From contig NZ_JBMERR010000003.1 in assembly GCF_048820915.1 (NCBI RefSeq), positions 186,001 through 250,000 of the forward strand: a stretch of DNA of 64,000 nucleotides. The letters run 5' to 3'. Position numbers and translations under genes: made by a program. Each line of letters begins with the position of its first letter. Positions within the stretch are counted from its first letter, which is position 1. The notes under the pieces were generated by a model that did not search any database, was not told where the DNA came from, and was given only the letters and a program-made list of their open reading frames with translations. Source of the DNA: Cribrihabitans_A pelagius. Lineage in GTDB: Bacteria; Pseudomonadota; Alphaproteobacteria; Rhodobacterales; Rhodobacteraceae. Positions 31,940-39,564 of this stretch are shown in pieces.

Positions 31940-33271
31940 ATGCAGGTCACCGAGACGCTGAACGAAGGTCTGAAACGCGGCTACGCCATCACCGTCACCG
32001 CTTCCGAGCTGGACGAGAAGGTCAACGAAAAGCTGGTCGAAGCGCAGCCGGAAATCGAGATGAAGGGTTTCCGCAAGGGCAAGGTCCCGATGGCGCTCTT
32101 GAAGAAACAGTTCGGCCAGCGCCTGATGGGCGAAGCGATGCAGGAAGCCATCGACGGGGCGATGAACAAGCACTTCGAGGACAGCGGCGACCGCCCGGCG
32201 ATGCAGCCGGACGTCAAGATGACCAACGAGGACTGGAAAGAGGGCGACGACGTTGCCGTCGATCTGTCGTATGAAGCGCTGCCGGAAATCCCGGACGTCG
32301 ACTTCTCGGGCATCGAGCTGGAAAAGCTGGTCGTGAAGGCCGAAGACGAAGCGGTTGACGAAGCGCTCGCCAACCTGGCCGACACCGCCAAGGAATATGA
32401 GGCCCGCGAAGACGGTGCAGCAGCCGAAGACGGCGACCAGGTCGTGATGGACTTTGTCGGCAAGGTCGACGGCGAAGCCTTTGAAGGCGGCGCAGGCGAC
32501 GACTACCCGCTGGTTCTGGGCTCCAACTCCTTCATCCCCGGCTTCGAAGAGCAGCTGGTCGGTGTGAAGGCGGGCGAAGAGAAGGACGTGACCGTCTCCT
32601 TCCCCGAGGACTACCAGGCCGAGCATCTGGCGGGCAAGGAAGCCGTGTTCTCCTGCACCGTGAAGGAAGTGAAGGCGCCGAAAGCGGCCGAGATCGACGA
32701 CGAGCTGGCGAAGAAATTCGGCTCCGACGATCTGGACGCCCTGAAAGCCCAGATCCGTGAGCGCCTGGAAGCCGAATACGCCGGTGCCGCCCGCGCCGTG
32801 CTGAAGCGCGCGCTGCTGGACAAGCTGGACGATCTGGTCTCCTTCGACCTGCCGCCGTCGCTGGTCGACGCCGAGGCCAAGCAGATCGCGCATCAGCTGT
32901 GGCACGAGGAAAACCCGGAAGTGCAGGGCCACGACCACGCCGAGATCGAGCCGACCGAAGAGCACGTGAAGCTGGCCGAGCGCCGTGTGCGCCTGGGCCT
33001 GCTGCTGGCCGAGCTGGGCCAGAAAGCAGAGGTCGAAGTGACCGACGCCGAGATGACCCAAGCGATCATGCAGCAAGCCCGCCAGTACCCGGGCCAGGAG
33101 CGCCAGTTCTTCGAATTCATCCAGCAGAACGCCCAGATGCAGCAGCAGCTGCGCGCGCCGCTGTTCGAAGACAAGGTTGTCGACCACATCGTCGAGCAGG
33201 CCAAGGTCGAGGAGAAAGAAGTCTCCAAGGAAGATCTGCAGAAAGCTGTCGAGGCGCTGGAAGAGGAGTAA
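31940..33271 (+). CDS. tig: trigger factor
   Basis: A protein of 443 residues. The ribosome-binding N-domain carries the signature GFRKGKVP near residue 45. The FKBP-type PPIase domain (about 160-245) has DFVGKVDGEAFEGG and LGSNSFIPGFEEQL, and a long C-terminal helical chaperone domain ends in acidic residues. It binds at the ribosomal exit tunnel and folds nascent chains. The start MQVTETLNEG is the form seen in relatives; an ATG 12 bp upstream is less likely. Confidence 0.96.
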   Translation: MQVTETLNEGLKRGYAITVTASELDEKVNEKLVEAQPEIEMKGFRKGKVPMALLKKQFGQRLMGEAMQEAIDGAMNKHFEDSGDRPAMQPDVKMTNEDWKEGDDVAVDLSYEALPEIPDVDFSGIELEKLVVKAEDEAVDEALANLADTAKEYEAREDGAAAEDGDQVVMDFVGKVDGEAFEGGAGDDYPLVLGSNSFIPGFEEQLVGVKAGEEKDVTVSFPEDYQAEHLAGKEAVFSCTVKEVKAPKAAEIDDELAKKFGSDDLDALKAQIRERLEAEYAGAARAVLKRALLDKLDDLVSFDLPPSLVDAEAKQIAHQLWHEENPEVQGHDHAEIEPTEEHVKLAERRVRLGLLLAELGQKAEVEVTDAEMTQAIMQQARQYPGQERQFFEFIQQNAQMQQQLRAPLFEDKVVDHIVEQAKVEEKEVSKEDLQKAVEALEEE

Positions 33272-33302
33272 TTTCCTCTCCCTGCCGCAAGCAGAATTGA
33301 CG

Positions 33303-33329
33303 AAAGGCCGCCCCCCGGGGCGGTCTTTT
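33303..33329 (+). terminator. tig terminator
   Basis: AGGCCGCCCC and GGGGCGGTCT form a stem with one G-U pair and a very short loop, followed by TTTT, 31 bp after the tig stop. Confidence 0.85.
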
Positions 33330-33350
33330 GCGTTTAGGAGTGTGGCGCGG

Positions 33351-34034
33351 TCACAGCACCAGCCGCTCTTGCAGCCATAGGATCGACGGGTAGGCCGCGA
33401 GCCAGATCCAGAAGAAACGGTTGAGCCCGAACAGGCAGGCATTGGCAAGGTGGAACAGTGCTGCGGTGAACAGCGCCAGCATCAGTGCTTCCCGGTGGAA
33501 GAGTGCGAGCGGGAATAGAAGTTCGAACAGCATTACCGCCCAGCTCATCATGAAAAGAAGGCCAGGGCGGGCGGCATAGCCGCGCAGGCCCTCGCTGACC
33601 GGGTAGGCGGAGAAGGCAAAGACGTCCCCTAAGGCCCGGCCCGCGCGCCATTCGGGGTTCATGATCTTGACTTGGCCGGAGATGAAGTAGGAGAGCACAA
33701 GCTGGGCCGCGAGATAGGCGAAGGCGAGTTCCTGCCAGGGGCGGGAAGGCAGCAGGTGCGCGAGCGTCAGGCAGGTGAGGATCAGAAGGCTCATCTTGTC
33801 ACTGCCGCCATTGTAGGGGCCCTGGAAGCGGCGCAGCAGCGCCAGACCCAGCCCGCAGAGCGCAAGCAGCACGTAAGGCGTGGCGATGCCGGACAGCAAA
33901 AGCCCGCTGAGGATCAGCCGGGCGATGTGAAGCCGCTGCTCGTCCCCGCGGGCTGTAAGGTGTTCGGCGCTTTGCTGCAGGAAGGCAAAAGCCAGCAGCA
34001 TCTCGGTTGCGCGCAGGGCGGTCTCAAAACTCAT
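33351..34034 (-). CDS. HTTM-domain-like membrane protein
   Basis: A protein of 227 residues with about six hydrophobic helices. The C-terminal pattern FHLANACLFGLNRFFWIWLA resembles the HTTM (vitamin K-dependent carboxylase-like) membrane domain. ATG 34034 overlaps the upstream stop as ATGA, so it is translated with the gene at 34031-34486. No quinone or carboxylase function is claimed; such short HTTM proteins are uncharacterised. Confidence 0.7.
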   Translation of the reverse strand: MSFETALRATEMLLAFAFLQQSAEHLTARGDEQRLHIARLILSGLLLSGIATPYVLLALCGLGLALLRRFQGPYNGGSDKMSLLILTCLTLAHLLPSRPWQELAFAYLAAQLVLSYFISGQVKIMNPEWRAGRALGDVFAFSAYPVSEGLRGYAARPGLLFMMSWAVMLFELLFPLALFHREALMLALFTAALFHLANACLFGLNRFFWIWLAAYPSILWLQERLVL

Positions 34035-34486
34035 GCCGCGGCCCTGCATGGGAGCCGCCGCGGCTCGGAGACATAGGTGACGGCGCGCACAAGCGCGCCC
34101 TCCTGCCGGTCATGGAAGACCAGTCGGAACTGCAGATAGGGCAGGGCGGAGGGCAGGGCTGAACCCGGCGGCGGGTGGCGTTGCAGCTCGGCGGCGATGC
34201 GGCTGTGGATTTCGTTCGCAGTGTGGGCGGAGGGGTTGGCGGTAAGGCGCTCGGCGCAGCTGACCAGGAACAGGGTCTCGTTCCCGCGCGGGTTCCACAG
34301 CAGCCGCAGCGCCATGCGAAAGGGGCCGATCCGCTGCGGGCGGGGGCGGAATTCTTGCCAGGTTTCCGCGGGCTGTTCCGCGCCGGGCAGCAGCGCCCAT
34401 TCCAGCCGCGGCGAGGGCTCGACGGTCTTGAAGAAGCGCCAGGACGGCAGCAGCGCGGGCAGCAGGAGGGAGAGCAGAGAGGCCAT
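34031..34486 (-). CDS. hypothetical protein coupled to HTTM-like protein
   Basis: A protein of 151 residues with an N-terminal hydrophobic stretch (SLLLPALLPSW) that could be a signal anchor, then a soluble domain. I do not recognise the family. Its stop overlaps the next start by 4 bp, so the two products probably act together at the membrane. The ribosome-binding site before ATG 34486 is weak, and an earlier in-frame ATG at 34507 exists. Confidence 0.6.
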   Translation of the reverse strand: MASLLSLLLPALLPSWRFFKTVEPSPRLEWALLPGAEQPAETWQEFRPRPQRIGPFRMALRLLWNPRGNETLFLVSCAERLTANPSAHTANEIHSRIAAELQRHPPPGSALPSALPYLQFRLVFHDRQEGALVRAVTYVSEPRRLPCRAAA

Positions 34487-34679
34487 GGCGCAAGTCTGCC
34501 GCGGCAACGGTTACAATTTGCCTAAACCGCCCCGGCTGAAGCGTGAAGACTGCCAGCCCGGGGGCTCCCGCCCGTCCTTGGCACGCCCTGACGGGCCTGC
34601 CTGCGTCCCGTTGGGCCGGGCAGCGCGCCTGCGGCGCGCTGCGGTTGGTCTGTGGCGCCAGTTCCGTGAGGCGGCGCGG

Positions 34680-35150
34680 TCAGTTCCGCAGGCCGGTCTC
34701 TTCCAGCATGCCGCGGCGCTTGGCCTCATAATAATAGCCGCGCGAATAATGTTTGACGGCCTGATCCTGGCTGCCGTCGGCCAGGAGCCAGGCGCCGCGC
34801 AGGTATTTCACCGCATATTGGAGGTTGGTGCCGGGGTCCAGAAGCGCGTCCGGCTGGCCTTTGAAGCCCATCGAGCGGGCGGTGGCCGGCAGGATCTGCA
34901 AGAGCCCGTAGTAGGGGCGGTTGACGGCCCAGGGGCGGTGCGTGCTCTCGCGGATGGCTAGGCGGTGGACCAGGCTGCGCGGAACCTCGTAGTGGTCGGC
35001 CCAGTGGTTGATTTCCTGGCGCAGCTGGGGGGTTTCATTGGGAAAGAGCGGCGGGCTGAATGCGGCCCGTTGCGGCGGTTCCGCCTGGGTGCCGCAGGCG
35101 GCGAGAACCGCGGCGGCAAAAAATAAAATGAGACTGATCCGGCGCGTCAT
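34680..35150 (-). CDS. lytic transglycosylase lipoprotein (SLT domain)
   Basis: A protein of 156 residues. A lipoprotein signal peptide ends in the lipobox LAAC (Cys19). The SLT fold shows the catalytic glutamate in LAIRESTHRP and the YGLLQILPATAR motif of family 1 transglycosylases. It would cleave peptidoglycan from the periplasmic face of a membrane. It is shorter than most Slt proteins and contains only the catalytic domain. ATG 35150 gives a proper signal peptide; a longer frame to 35207 does not. Confidence 0.85.
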   Translation of the reverse strand: MTRRISLILFFAAAVLAACGTQAEPPQRAAFSPPLFPNETPQLRQEINHWADHYEVPRSLVHRLAIRESTHRPWAVNRPYYGLLQILPATARSMGFKGQPDALLDPGTNLQYAVKYLRGAWLLADGSQDQAVKHYSRGYYYEAKRRGMLEETGLRN

Positions 35151-35507
35151 GCGGGCTCCGCTGGTTGTTTGTCGCAGCGAGATTAGCCAGCTTCCGGCAT
35201 CCTGCAACGGGGCGGTTGCGCCAGCCGCGCAAATCCGCGGCGCAGCGGCGGGGAATTGCCGGTTTGCCCGCCTTAACGGCGGGATTTGGGCGGCTGGCCG
35301 CCTTAGCGCGGATTTTCTTAAAACCTTAGGTGTTAAGCAATTGTTTATTGTGGTCGACCGCTACATGTTGGGTATGCGCATTGAGGCAGAACAACCCTCA
35401 GGGCCGCATGCCCTCCCGCGTGGGAAGATGCGGCACCGTCGGGCAGAAGGGGCCGCGGCTGTTTCCCAATTTTTCGCGGCCCCTTTCAGGTCCTTTTCTG
35501 ACCTGCC
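35151..35507. other. 357-bp gap with AT-rich promoter-like segment and two hairpins
   Basis: An AT-rich tract (35310-35350) is followed by a hairpin GCCGCAT/ATGCGGC near 35403-35434. A stronger one, AAGGGGCCGCG (35447-35457) with CGCGGCCCCTT (35475-35485), lies downstream. No coding gene is convincing. The second hairpin may end the minus-strand lipoprotein gene or a short plus-strand RNA. Confidence 0.45.
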
Positions 35508-35885
35508 TCAGCCGGTCAAGGGGTGGCCGCGGCTTTGCAGGCAATTCACCAAGTGGCGGCGCTGCGCCAGCTTGACCTGGGTATCGCCCGCTGCGGCGCC
35601 GGCAATCAGGCCGAGCGTTGCGCCGATCGCGGCTTTCTCCGCCCGGTTGCCGGAGTTGACTGCAACCGCGGTGCCGATGCCGGCGCTGGCTGCGCCAAGC
35701 GCGGCTGTCTTGCTGATGTGGCCCTTGCCGATCTGCGCTGCCTGGGCGCGGCAGAGGGTAAGATCCTCCTGGTAAGAGGGGCCGGGCAGGCCGCTGAGGC
35801 TGGGCGGCTCGGAAAGCGGCCGGGTGTCGCAGCTTGCGACGGCTGTACAGCCCGCGAGAGCGAGGGCGAGGCGTTTCAGGGACAA
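35508..35885 (-). CDS. glycine-zipper lipoprotein
   Basis: A protein of 125 residues. TTG start with a strong AGGAG site eight bases upstream. The signal peptide ends in lipobox VASC (Cys19). A Gly/Ala-rich stretch (LGAASAGIGTAVAVNSGNRAEKAAIGATLGLIAGAAAG, about residues 63-100, listed in shortened form: AASAGIGTAV...GLIAGAAAG) forms a glycine zipper. It is probably an outer-membrane lipoprotein of unknown role. Confidence 0.72.
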   Translation of the reverse strand: MSLKRLALALAGCTAVASCDTRPLSEPPSLSGLPGPSYQEDLTLCRAQAAQIGKGHISKTAALGAASAGIGTAVAVNSGNRAEKAAIGATLGLIAGAAAGDTQVKLAQRRHLVNCLQSRGHPLTG

Positions 35886-35953
35886 CAGGCGGCTCCTTTT
35901 CCGGATCGGTGTGAACGGGTCTTGCCCGGAGGCTAGTGCAGCGGCACCCGGCA

Positions 35954-36013
35954 GGCCAGTTGCTTGCGGGCCAGTTGCTTGCGGGCCAGTTGTTTACGGG
36001 CCAGCCGCTTGCC
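35954..36013. repeat. 15-bp tandem repeat, four units
   Basis: GGCCAGTTGCTTGCG is present twice exactly (35954-35968 and 35969-35983), then as GGCCAGTTGTTTACG and GGCCAGCCGCTTGCC. It is intergenic, between two small minus-strand genes, and looks like a slippage-generated minisatellite. Confidence 0.8.
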
Positions 36014-36019
36014 GGCCGT

Positions 36020-36259
36020 TCAGGACGGGGCGCCGGAACGGGTGGCCGCGGCGCGGCCAAATCGGCGCGGGGCGGCGGTGAGCGCCGGGCCGCAGTGGCC
36101 TTCGAAACGCGAGAACTCCGGCGTGAGCAGCGCCTCTGGCACCGCGTCGGAGACGGTTTCGCCGTGGTACCGCGGCGCATCGAAATCAAAACCGCGCAGC
36201 AGGCGGAACAGCAGGCGGCGGCGCAGGGCGGATTCTTCGCGGTCAAGTGAAACACTCAT
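36020..36259 (-). CDS. small hypothetical protein
   Basis: A protein of 79 residues starting MSVSLDREESALRRRLLFRL, Arg-rich and without membrane helices. ATG 36259 has a good purine-rich site (AAAGGGAAAACC). No family recognised. It ends 7 bp before the tandem repeat and lies beyond the rplI terminator, so it has its own transcript. Confidence 0.5.
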   Translation of the reverse strand: MSVSLDREESALRRRLLFRLLRGFDFDAPRYHGETVSDAVPEALLTPEFSRFEGHCGPALTAAPRRFGRAAATRSGAPS

Positions 36260-36378
36260 GGTTTTCCCTTTCTCCTCTGCCCGGCAGTATCGCCGAAGTT
36301 GGCGAAGGCGGGGGTTAACGCGCGGCCCCGTTCTGCTTAAAACTTTTGCCGGCTTTGCAAGCTGCTGCCGGTGCAATG

Positions 36379-36409
36379 AAAAAGGCCGCCCAAAGCGGGC
36401 GGCCTTTTC
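36379..36409. terminator. bidirectional terminator after rplI
   Basis: AAAAGGCCGCCC (36380-36391) and GGGCGGCCTTTT (36397-36408) form a 12-bp stem with loop AAAGC. It gives U tracts in both directions. Confidence 0.92.
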
Positions 36410-36433
36410 CGTCTTTGCCAAATCCGGAGCGGA

Positions 36434-37045
36434 TCAGGCGTTTTCTTCGTCTTCGCCGGCTGCGGCGGGCGCTTCGTCGTCGTCGGACGCGGCCGAGCCG
36501 ATGTCGTCGAACAGTTCGGAAATTTCGAACTCAGCAGCGGCTTCCTCTTCGGCGGCCAGCTCCTGGATCGACTTGCCGGACGCCTGCAGCTCGGCCTCTT
36601 CGGGCGAGCGGGCGACGTTCAGCTCGACGGTGACCATGACTTCCGGGTGCAGGTGCACTTCGGCTTCATGCAGGCCCAGAGCCTTGATCGGCTCGCGGAT
36701 GATGACCTGCTTGCGGTCGACCGAGAAACCTTCTTCGGTGGCCACTTCGGCAGCGTCACGCGGGGTGACCGAGCCGTAGAGGTTGCCGCCGTCGGAAGCC
36801 TGGCGAATCAGGACGAACTGCTGGCCAGCCAGCTTTTCGCCGAGTGCTTCGGCTTCTTTCTTGGTTTCCAGGTTGCGGGCTTCCAGCTGGGCCTTCTGCC
36901 CTTCGAAGGCAGCGATGTTGGCGTCGGAGGCGGTCTTTGCCTTGCCCTGCGGCAGCAGATAGTTGCGCGCGTAGCCGGGCTTCACGTCAACGACTTCGCC
37001 CATCTGGCCGAGCTTGGCCACGCGTTCGAGAAGGATAACTTGCAT
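36434..37045 (-). CDS. rplI: 50S ribosomal protein L9
   Basis: A protein of 203 residues. The L9 N-domain starts MQVILLERVAKLGQMGEVV and includes the signature GYARNYLLPQGKA. The C-domain is followed by an acidic tail of about 50 residues rich in Glu, Asp and Ala. L9 is about 150 residues in most bacteria; the longer tail is usual in this group. Last gene of the rpsF-rpsR-rplI operon. Confidence 0.97.
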   Translation of the reverse strand: MQVILLERVAKLGQMGEVVDVKPGYARNYLLPQGKAKTASDANIAAFEGQKAQLEARNLETKKEAEALGEKLAGQQFVLIRQASDGGNLYGSVTPRDAAEVATEEGFSVDRKQVIIREPIKALGLHEAEVHLHPEVMVTVELNVARSPEEAELQASGKSIQELAAEEEAAAEFEISELFDDIGSAASDDDEAPAAAGEDEENA

Positions 37046-37058
37046 CTGTCAGGTCTCC

Positions 37059-37286
37059 TTACTTCACAGCGTAGGGCAGCAGGGCGAGGAAGCGGGCGCG
37101 CTTGATTGCACGGGCCAGCTCACGCTGCTTCTTGGCGGACACGGCGGTGATGCGCGAGGGCACGATTTTGCCGCGCTCGGAAACGTAGCGCTGCAGCAGA
37201 CGTGTGTCCTTGTAGTCGATCTTCGGCGCGTTGTCGCCCGAGAACGGGCACACTTTGCGGCGGCGGAAAAACGGTTTGGCTGCCAT
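37059..37286 (-). CDS. rpsR: 30S ribosomal protein S18
   Basis: A protein of 75 residues with the S18 motifs KIDYKDTRLLQRYVSERGKI and SRITAVSAKKQRELARAIK. It pairs with S6 on the 30S platform. It lies between rpsF and rplI, 13 bp before rplI. Confidence 0.97.
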   Translation of the reverse strand: MAAKPFFRRRKVCPFSGDNAPKIDYKDTRLLQRYVSERGKIVPSRITAVSAKKQRELARAIKRARFLALLPYAVK

Positions 37287-37314
37287 GATTTAGCGTCCTT
37301 TTCTCAAGCGTTGA

Positions 37315-37668
37315 TCAGCGGCGCTCGCGACGGCCGTCGCGTTCGTCGCGCTTCTGCATCTGGACCGAAGGGCCCTCGGCGTGCTCGTCGACCTTGATGG
37401 TCAGGACGCGCATCACGTCGTCGTGCAGACGCATCAGGCGCTCCATTTCCTGAACAGCCGCTGCCGGAGCATCGGTGCGCAGGAAGGCATAATGGCCCTT
37501 GCGGTTCTTGTTGATCTTGTAGGCCATGGTCTTCACGCCCCAGTACTCCTGATCGACCAGCTTGCCGCCGTTGTCGGACAGAACAGCACCGAAATGTTCG
37601 ATGAGGCCTTCAGCTTGCGAGTTGGACAGGTCCTGACGCGCAATCATGACATGCTCGTAGAGTGGCAT
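37315..37668 (-). CDS. rpsF: 30S ribosomal protein S6
   Basis: A protein of 117 residues. MPLYEHVMIARQDLS and YWGVKTMAYKINKNRKGHY are S6 hallmarks, and a charged Arg/Glu C-terminal tail follows. First gene of the operon; AGGAG precedes the ATG. A GTCTA/TAGAC inverted repeat in the leader (about 37690-37720) may be part of S6:S18 autoregulation, but I cannot match the known motif with confidence. Confidence 0.97.
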   Translation of the reverse strand: MPLYEHVMIARQDLSNSQAEGLIEHFGAVLSDNGGKLVDQEYWGVKTMAYKINKNRKGHYAFLRTDAPAAAVQEMERLMRLHDDVMRVLTIKVDEHAEGPSVQMQKRDERDGRRERR

Positions 37669-38005
37669 GCGAACTCCTGTTTGTGTCTAGGCGCATTTCA
37701 TAGACGGGGCGTGTCGCACTTCCGCTGCCCTGTCACGAGAGTCTGCGCGGATCGAAAGATGCGCGGAAGCAGGGTCTCCCTATACAGTCTGGCGCTGAAA
37801 GAGCAAGGCGAAACCGGCCCGGGCCGGACAGCCTTGGAGCGGGCGCGGGCCGTGCCTTCACAACTGCGCGAGAACCGGCCCGGCGCGGGCCGGGCGGGTT
37901 TTGTGTTTGTCCGCTCACAGTTACTGTTGGTTTTTGCCGGCTTCCCTTTCGCAGGGCCAGGCCGCATCTGTTGGCATGAGAATTACAACGACGGAGCTAT
38001 CCCCC
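37669..38005. other. divergent region between rpsF and the YceI gene
   Basis: 337 bp with the promoters of both genes presumably inside. A strong GC hairpin (CCGGCCCGGCGCGGGCCGG near 37873-37892), followed by GCGGGTTTTG on the plus strand, looks like a terminator of a short plus-strand transcript or an attenuator ahead of yceI. No gene is supported. Confidence 0.45.
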
Positions 38006-38581
38006 ATGAAGAAGACCCTGCTTGGCGCCGCCCTGGCTGCTGCTGCCGCCACCGGCGCCGCCGCCGCGCCTGAGAAATACGTGCTGGATTCCGGCCACAG
38101 CCAGATCCTGTTCAGCTACAACCACCTTGGCTATTCGACCACCTGGGGCATGTTCTCGGGCTTCGAGGGCGAGGTGATGTTTGACCAGGAAGATCCCGCC
38201 GCTTCCAGTGTAGCGGTATCGATGCCGCTGAAGTCGATGTTCACCGGCTGGGAGGGCCGCTTCGACCACTTCATGACCAAGGATTTCTTCGACGCGACGG
38301 AGGATGAGACCGTCACCTTCCAGTCCACCGGCATCGAGGTGACCGGCGACACCACTGCCAAGATCACCGGCGATCTGACGCTGAACGGCGTGACCAAGCC
38401 GGTGGTGCTGGACGCCACGCTGAACAAGGCCGAGCCGCATCCGATGGAGAACAAGCTCTGGGCCGGGTTCGATGCCAGCACCACCGTGCTGCGCTCGGAC
38501 TATAACCTGGGCAAGTTCGCACCCTTCGTGAGCGACGAGGTCGAGGTGAAGATCTCGGTCGAGGCCAAGAAGGCCGAGTAG
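38006..38581 (+). CDS. YceI-family periplasmic protein
   Basis: A protein of 191 residues with a signal peptide (cleavage near GAAAA-PEKY, residue 22). The YceI lipocalin-like barrel is shown by YVLDSGHSQILFSYNHLGY and DLTLNGVTKPVVLDATLN. Such proteins bind isoprenoid-like lipids, including quinones. Another YceI domain occurs in the fusion protein at 39565-40806. A terminator follows at 38611. Confidence 0.92.
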   Translation: MKKTLLGAALAAAAATGAAAAPEKYVLDSGHSQILFSYNHLGYSTTWGMFSGFEGEVMFDQEDPAASSVAVSMPLKSMFTGWEGRFDHFMTKDFFDATEDETVTFQSTGIEVTGDTTAKITGDLTLNGVTKPVVLDATLNKAEPHPMENKLWAGFDASTTVLRSDYNLGKFAPFVSDEVEVKISVEAKKAE

Positions 38582-38610
38582 GTCCGGAGCATCCGCTCTG
38601 CGCATTTGAT

Positions 38611-38639
38611 CGCCGGTCCTGCCTGGGCCGGCGGTTTTT
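38611..38639 (+). terminator. YceI gene terminator
   Basis: CGCCGGTCC (38611-38619) and GGGCCGGCG (38625-38633) form a stem with one G-U pair, followed by GTTTTT. Confidence 0.88.
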
Positions 38640-38725
38640 CATTGTGGCGGGGGCATGTGCCAAGCCGGTAAACTTCCGCTTGTAGCAAAGCAGCCCCCTT
38701 GAGCCGATTTCGCCGGTCCCCACCG

Positions 38726-38897
38726 CGGAACAAGGCCACGGACCAAGGCCGTGCGGCCGCCGCGCACCGCCGGCGCCCCAACGCGGCGGCGGTTTGGCGA
38801 GGCCGGGCGCGTCCTCGACGGGCACCAAGGGCTTTGCCGGGATAAGCTGCCAGTCACACGCTTCCGGCTCGCCTCCGCGCGCAGGCGGGGCACGGCT
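38726..38897. repeat. dispersed inverted-arm element, copy B
   Basis: It shares GCGGAACAAGG at the left end with copy C, the CCGCCGCGCACCGCCGGCGC arm, and GATAAGCTGCCAGTCAC in the interior. The right arm is degenerate. It fills the gap between the YceI terminator and the convergent globin gene. The remaining bases of this 404-bp gap show nothing else. Confidence 0.72.
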
Positions 38898-38985
38898 CAT
38901 CGCATGGGGTTCTGGCAGAGGCGCCGGGATAGCGGACGAACGCCGTTTGGGCTACGATGGTCAGCCGGGTCTGCCCGGTTGCGGC

Positions 38986-39408
38986 TCATCCTTCGGGGAT
39001 GTCGCCGAGACGGATCATGCCCGCGCTCACCTCCTGGAAGCCCGTGCGCCAGGCCCGCTCCAGCTCCGCATTCATCTCATCGCCCAAAACGTGCTGCATG
39101 GTGTCGATCAGCGCGTCTTCCATTGGCGCGAACTGGGCGCGGGTGACTCCTATGGTGGCATGCATCTTACCCAGTTCCGCCAGCTTGGCGCTGAGCATCT
39201 GCGGCGTGTCCATCTCTGCCAGGATGCGGCCCAGGGTGGACATGAACTTCATCCCCTGCGCTTCCAGGTCTTCGCGGAACATCCCCCTGAGTTCCGGTGC
39301 GCGGCGGAACAGCGCCTCGTAGAAATACAGCGAATGCAGGTCCATTTCCGCATGCAGGCGGGCGTAGCTGTCCTGCAGCAGCTTCAGATCGTGGCCGGAG
39401 AGCGGCAT
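38986..39408 (-). CDS. single-domain globin
   Basis: A protein of 140 residues. The flavohaemoglobin-type globin fold is indicated by FYEALFRRAPELRGMF in the C-D region, the proximal histidine in LGKMHATIGV, and the C-terminal RAWRTGFQEVSAGMI helix. No reductase domain follows, so an external reductase would be needed. The likely roles are oxygen or NO binding in the cytosol. Confidence 0.85.
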   Translation of the reverse strand: MPLSGHDLKLLQDSYARLHAEMDLHSLYFYEALFRRAPELRGMFREDLEAQGMKFMSTLGRILAEMDTPQMLSAKLAELGKMHATIGVTRAQFAPMEDALIDTMQHVLGDEMNAELERAWRTGFQEVSAGMIRLGDIPEG

Positions 39409-39516
39409 GGCGGCCTCCTTACTTCTGCCATGCCTTATTATACCATCCGGACCCGCGCGTTTCGCCGCGCGAATCCGCGCGATGTTACAGAATTTCCGTT
39501 TGAGGTCAGAAATGCG

Positions 39517-39542
39517 AAACGTCGCGCGGGGGCGCGACGTTT
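39517..39542 (-). terminator. terminator of the b561-YceI gene
   Basis: A perfect 11-bp stem, AAACGTCGCGC (39517-39527) with its complement at 39532-39542 and a four-G loop. It lies 22 bp after the minus-strand stop and before the globin start. Confidence 0.75.
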
Positions 39543-39564
39543 GCTGTCCAATTCCGCGGGGGGG

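Noticed and set aside
35954..36013. CRISPR array
   Set aside because: The units are 15 bp, directly adjacent without spacers, and no cas genes are nearby.
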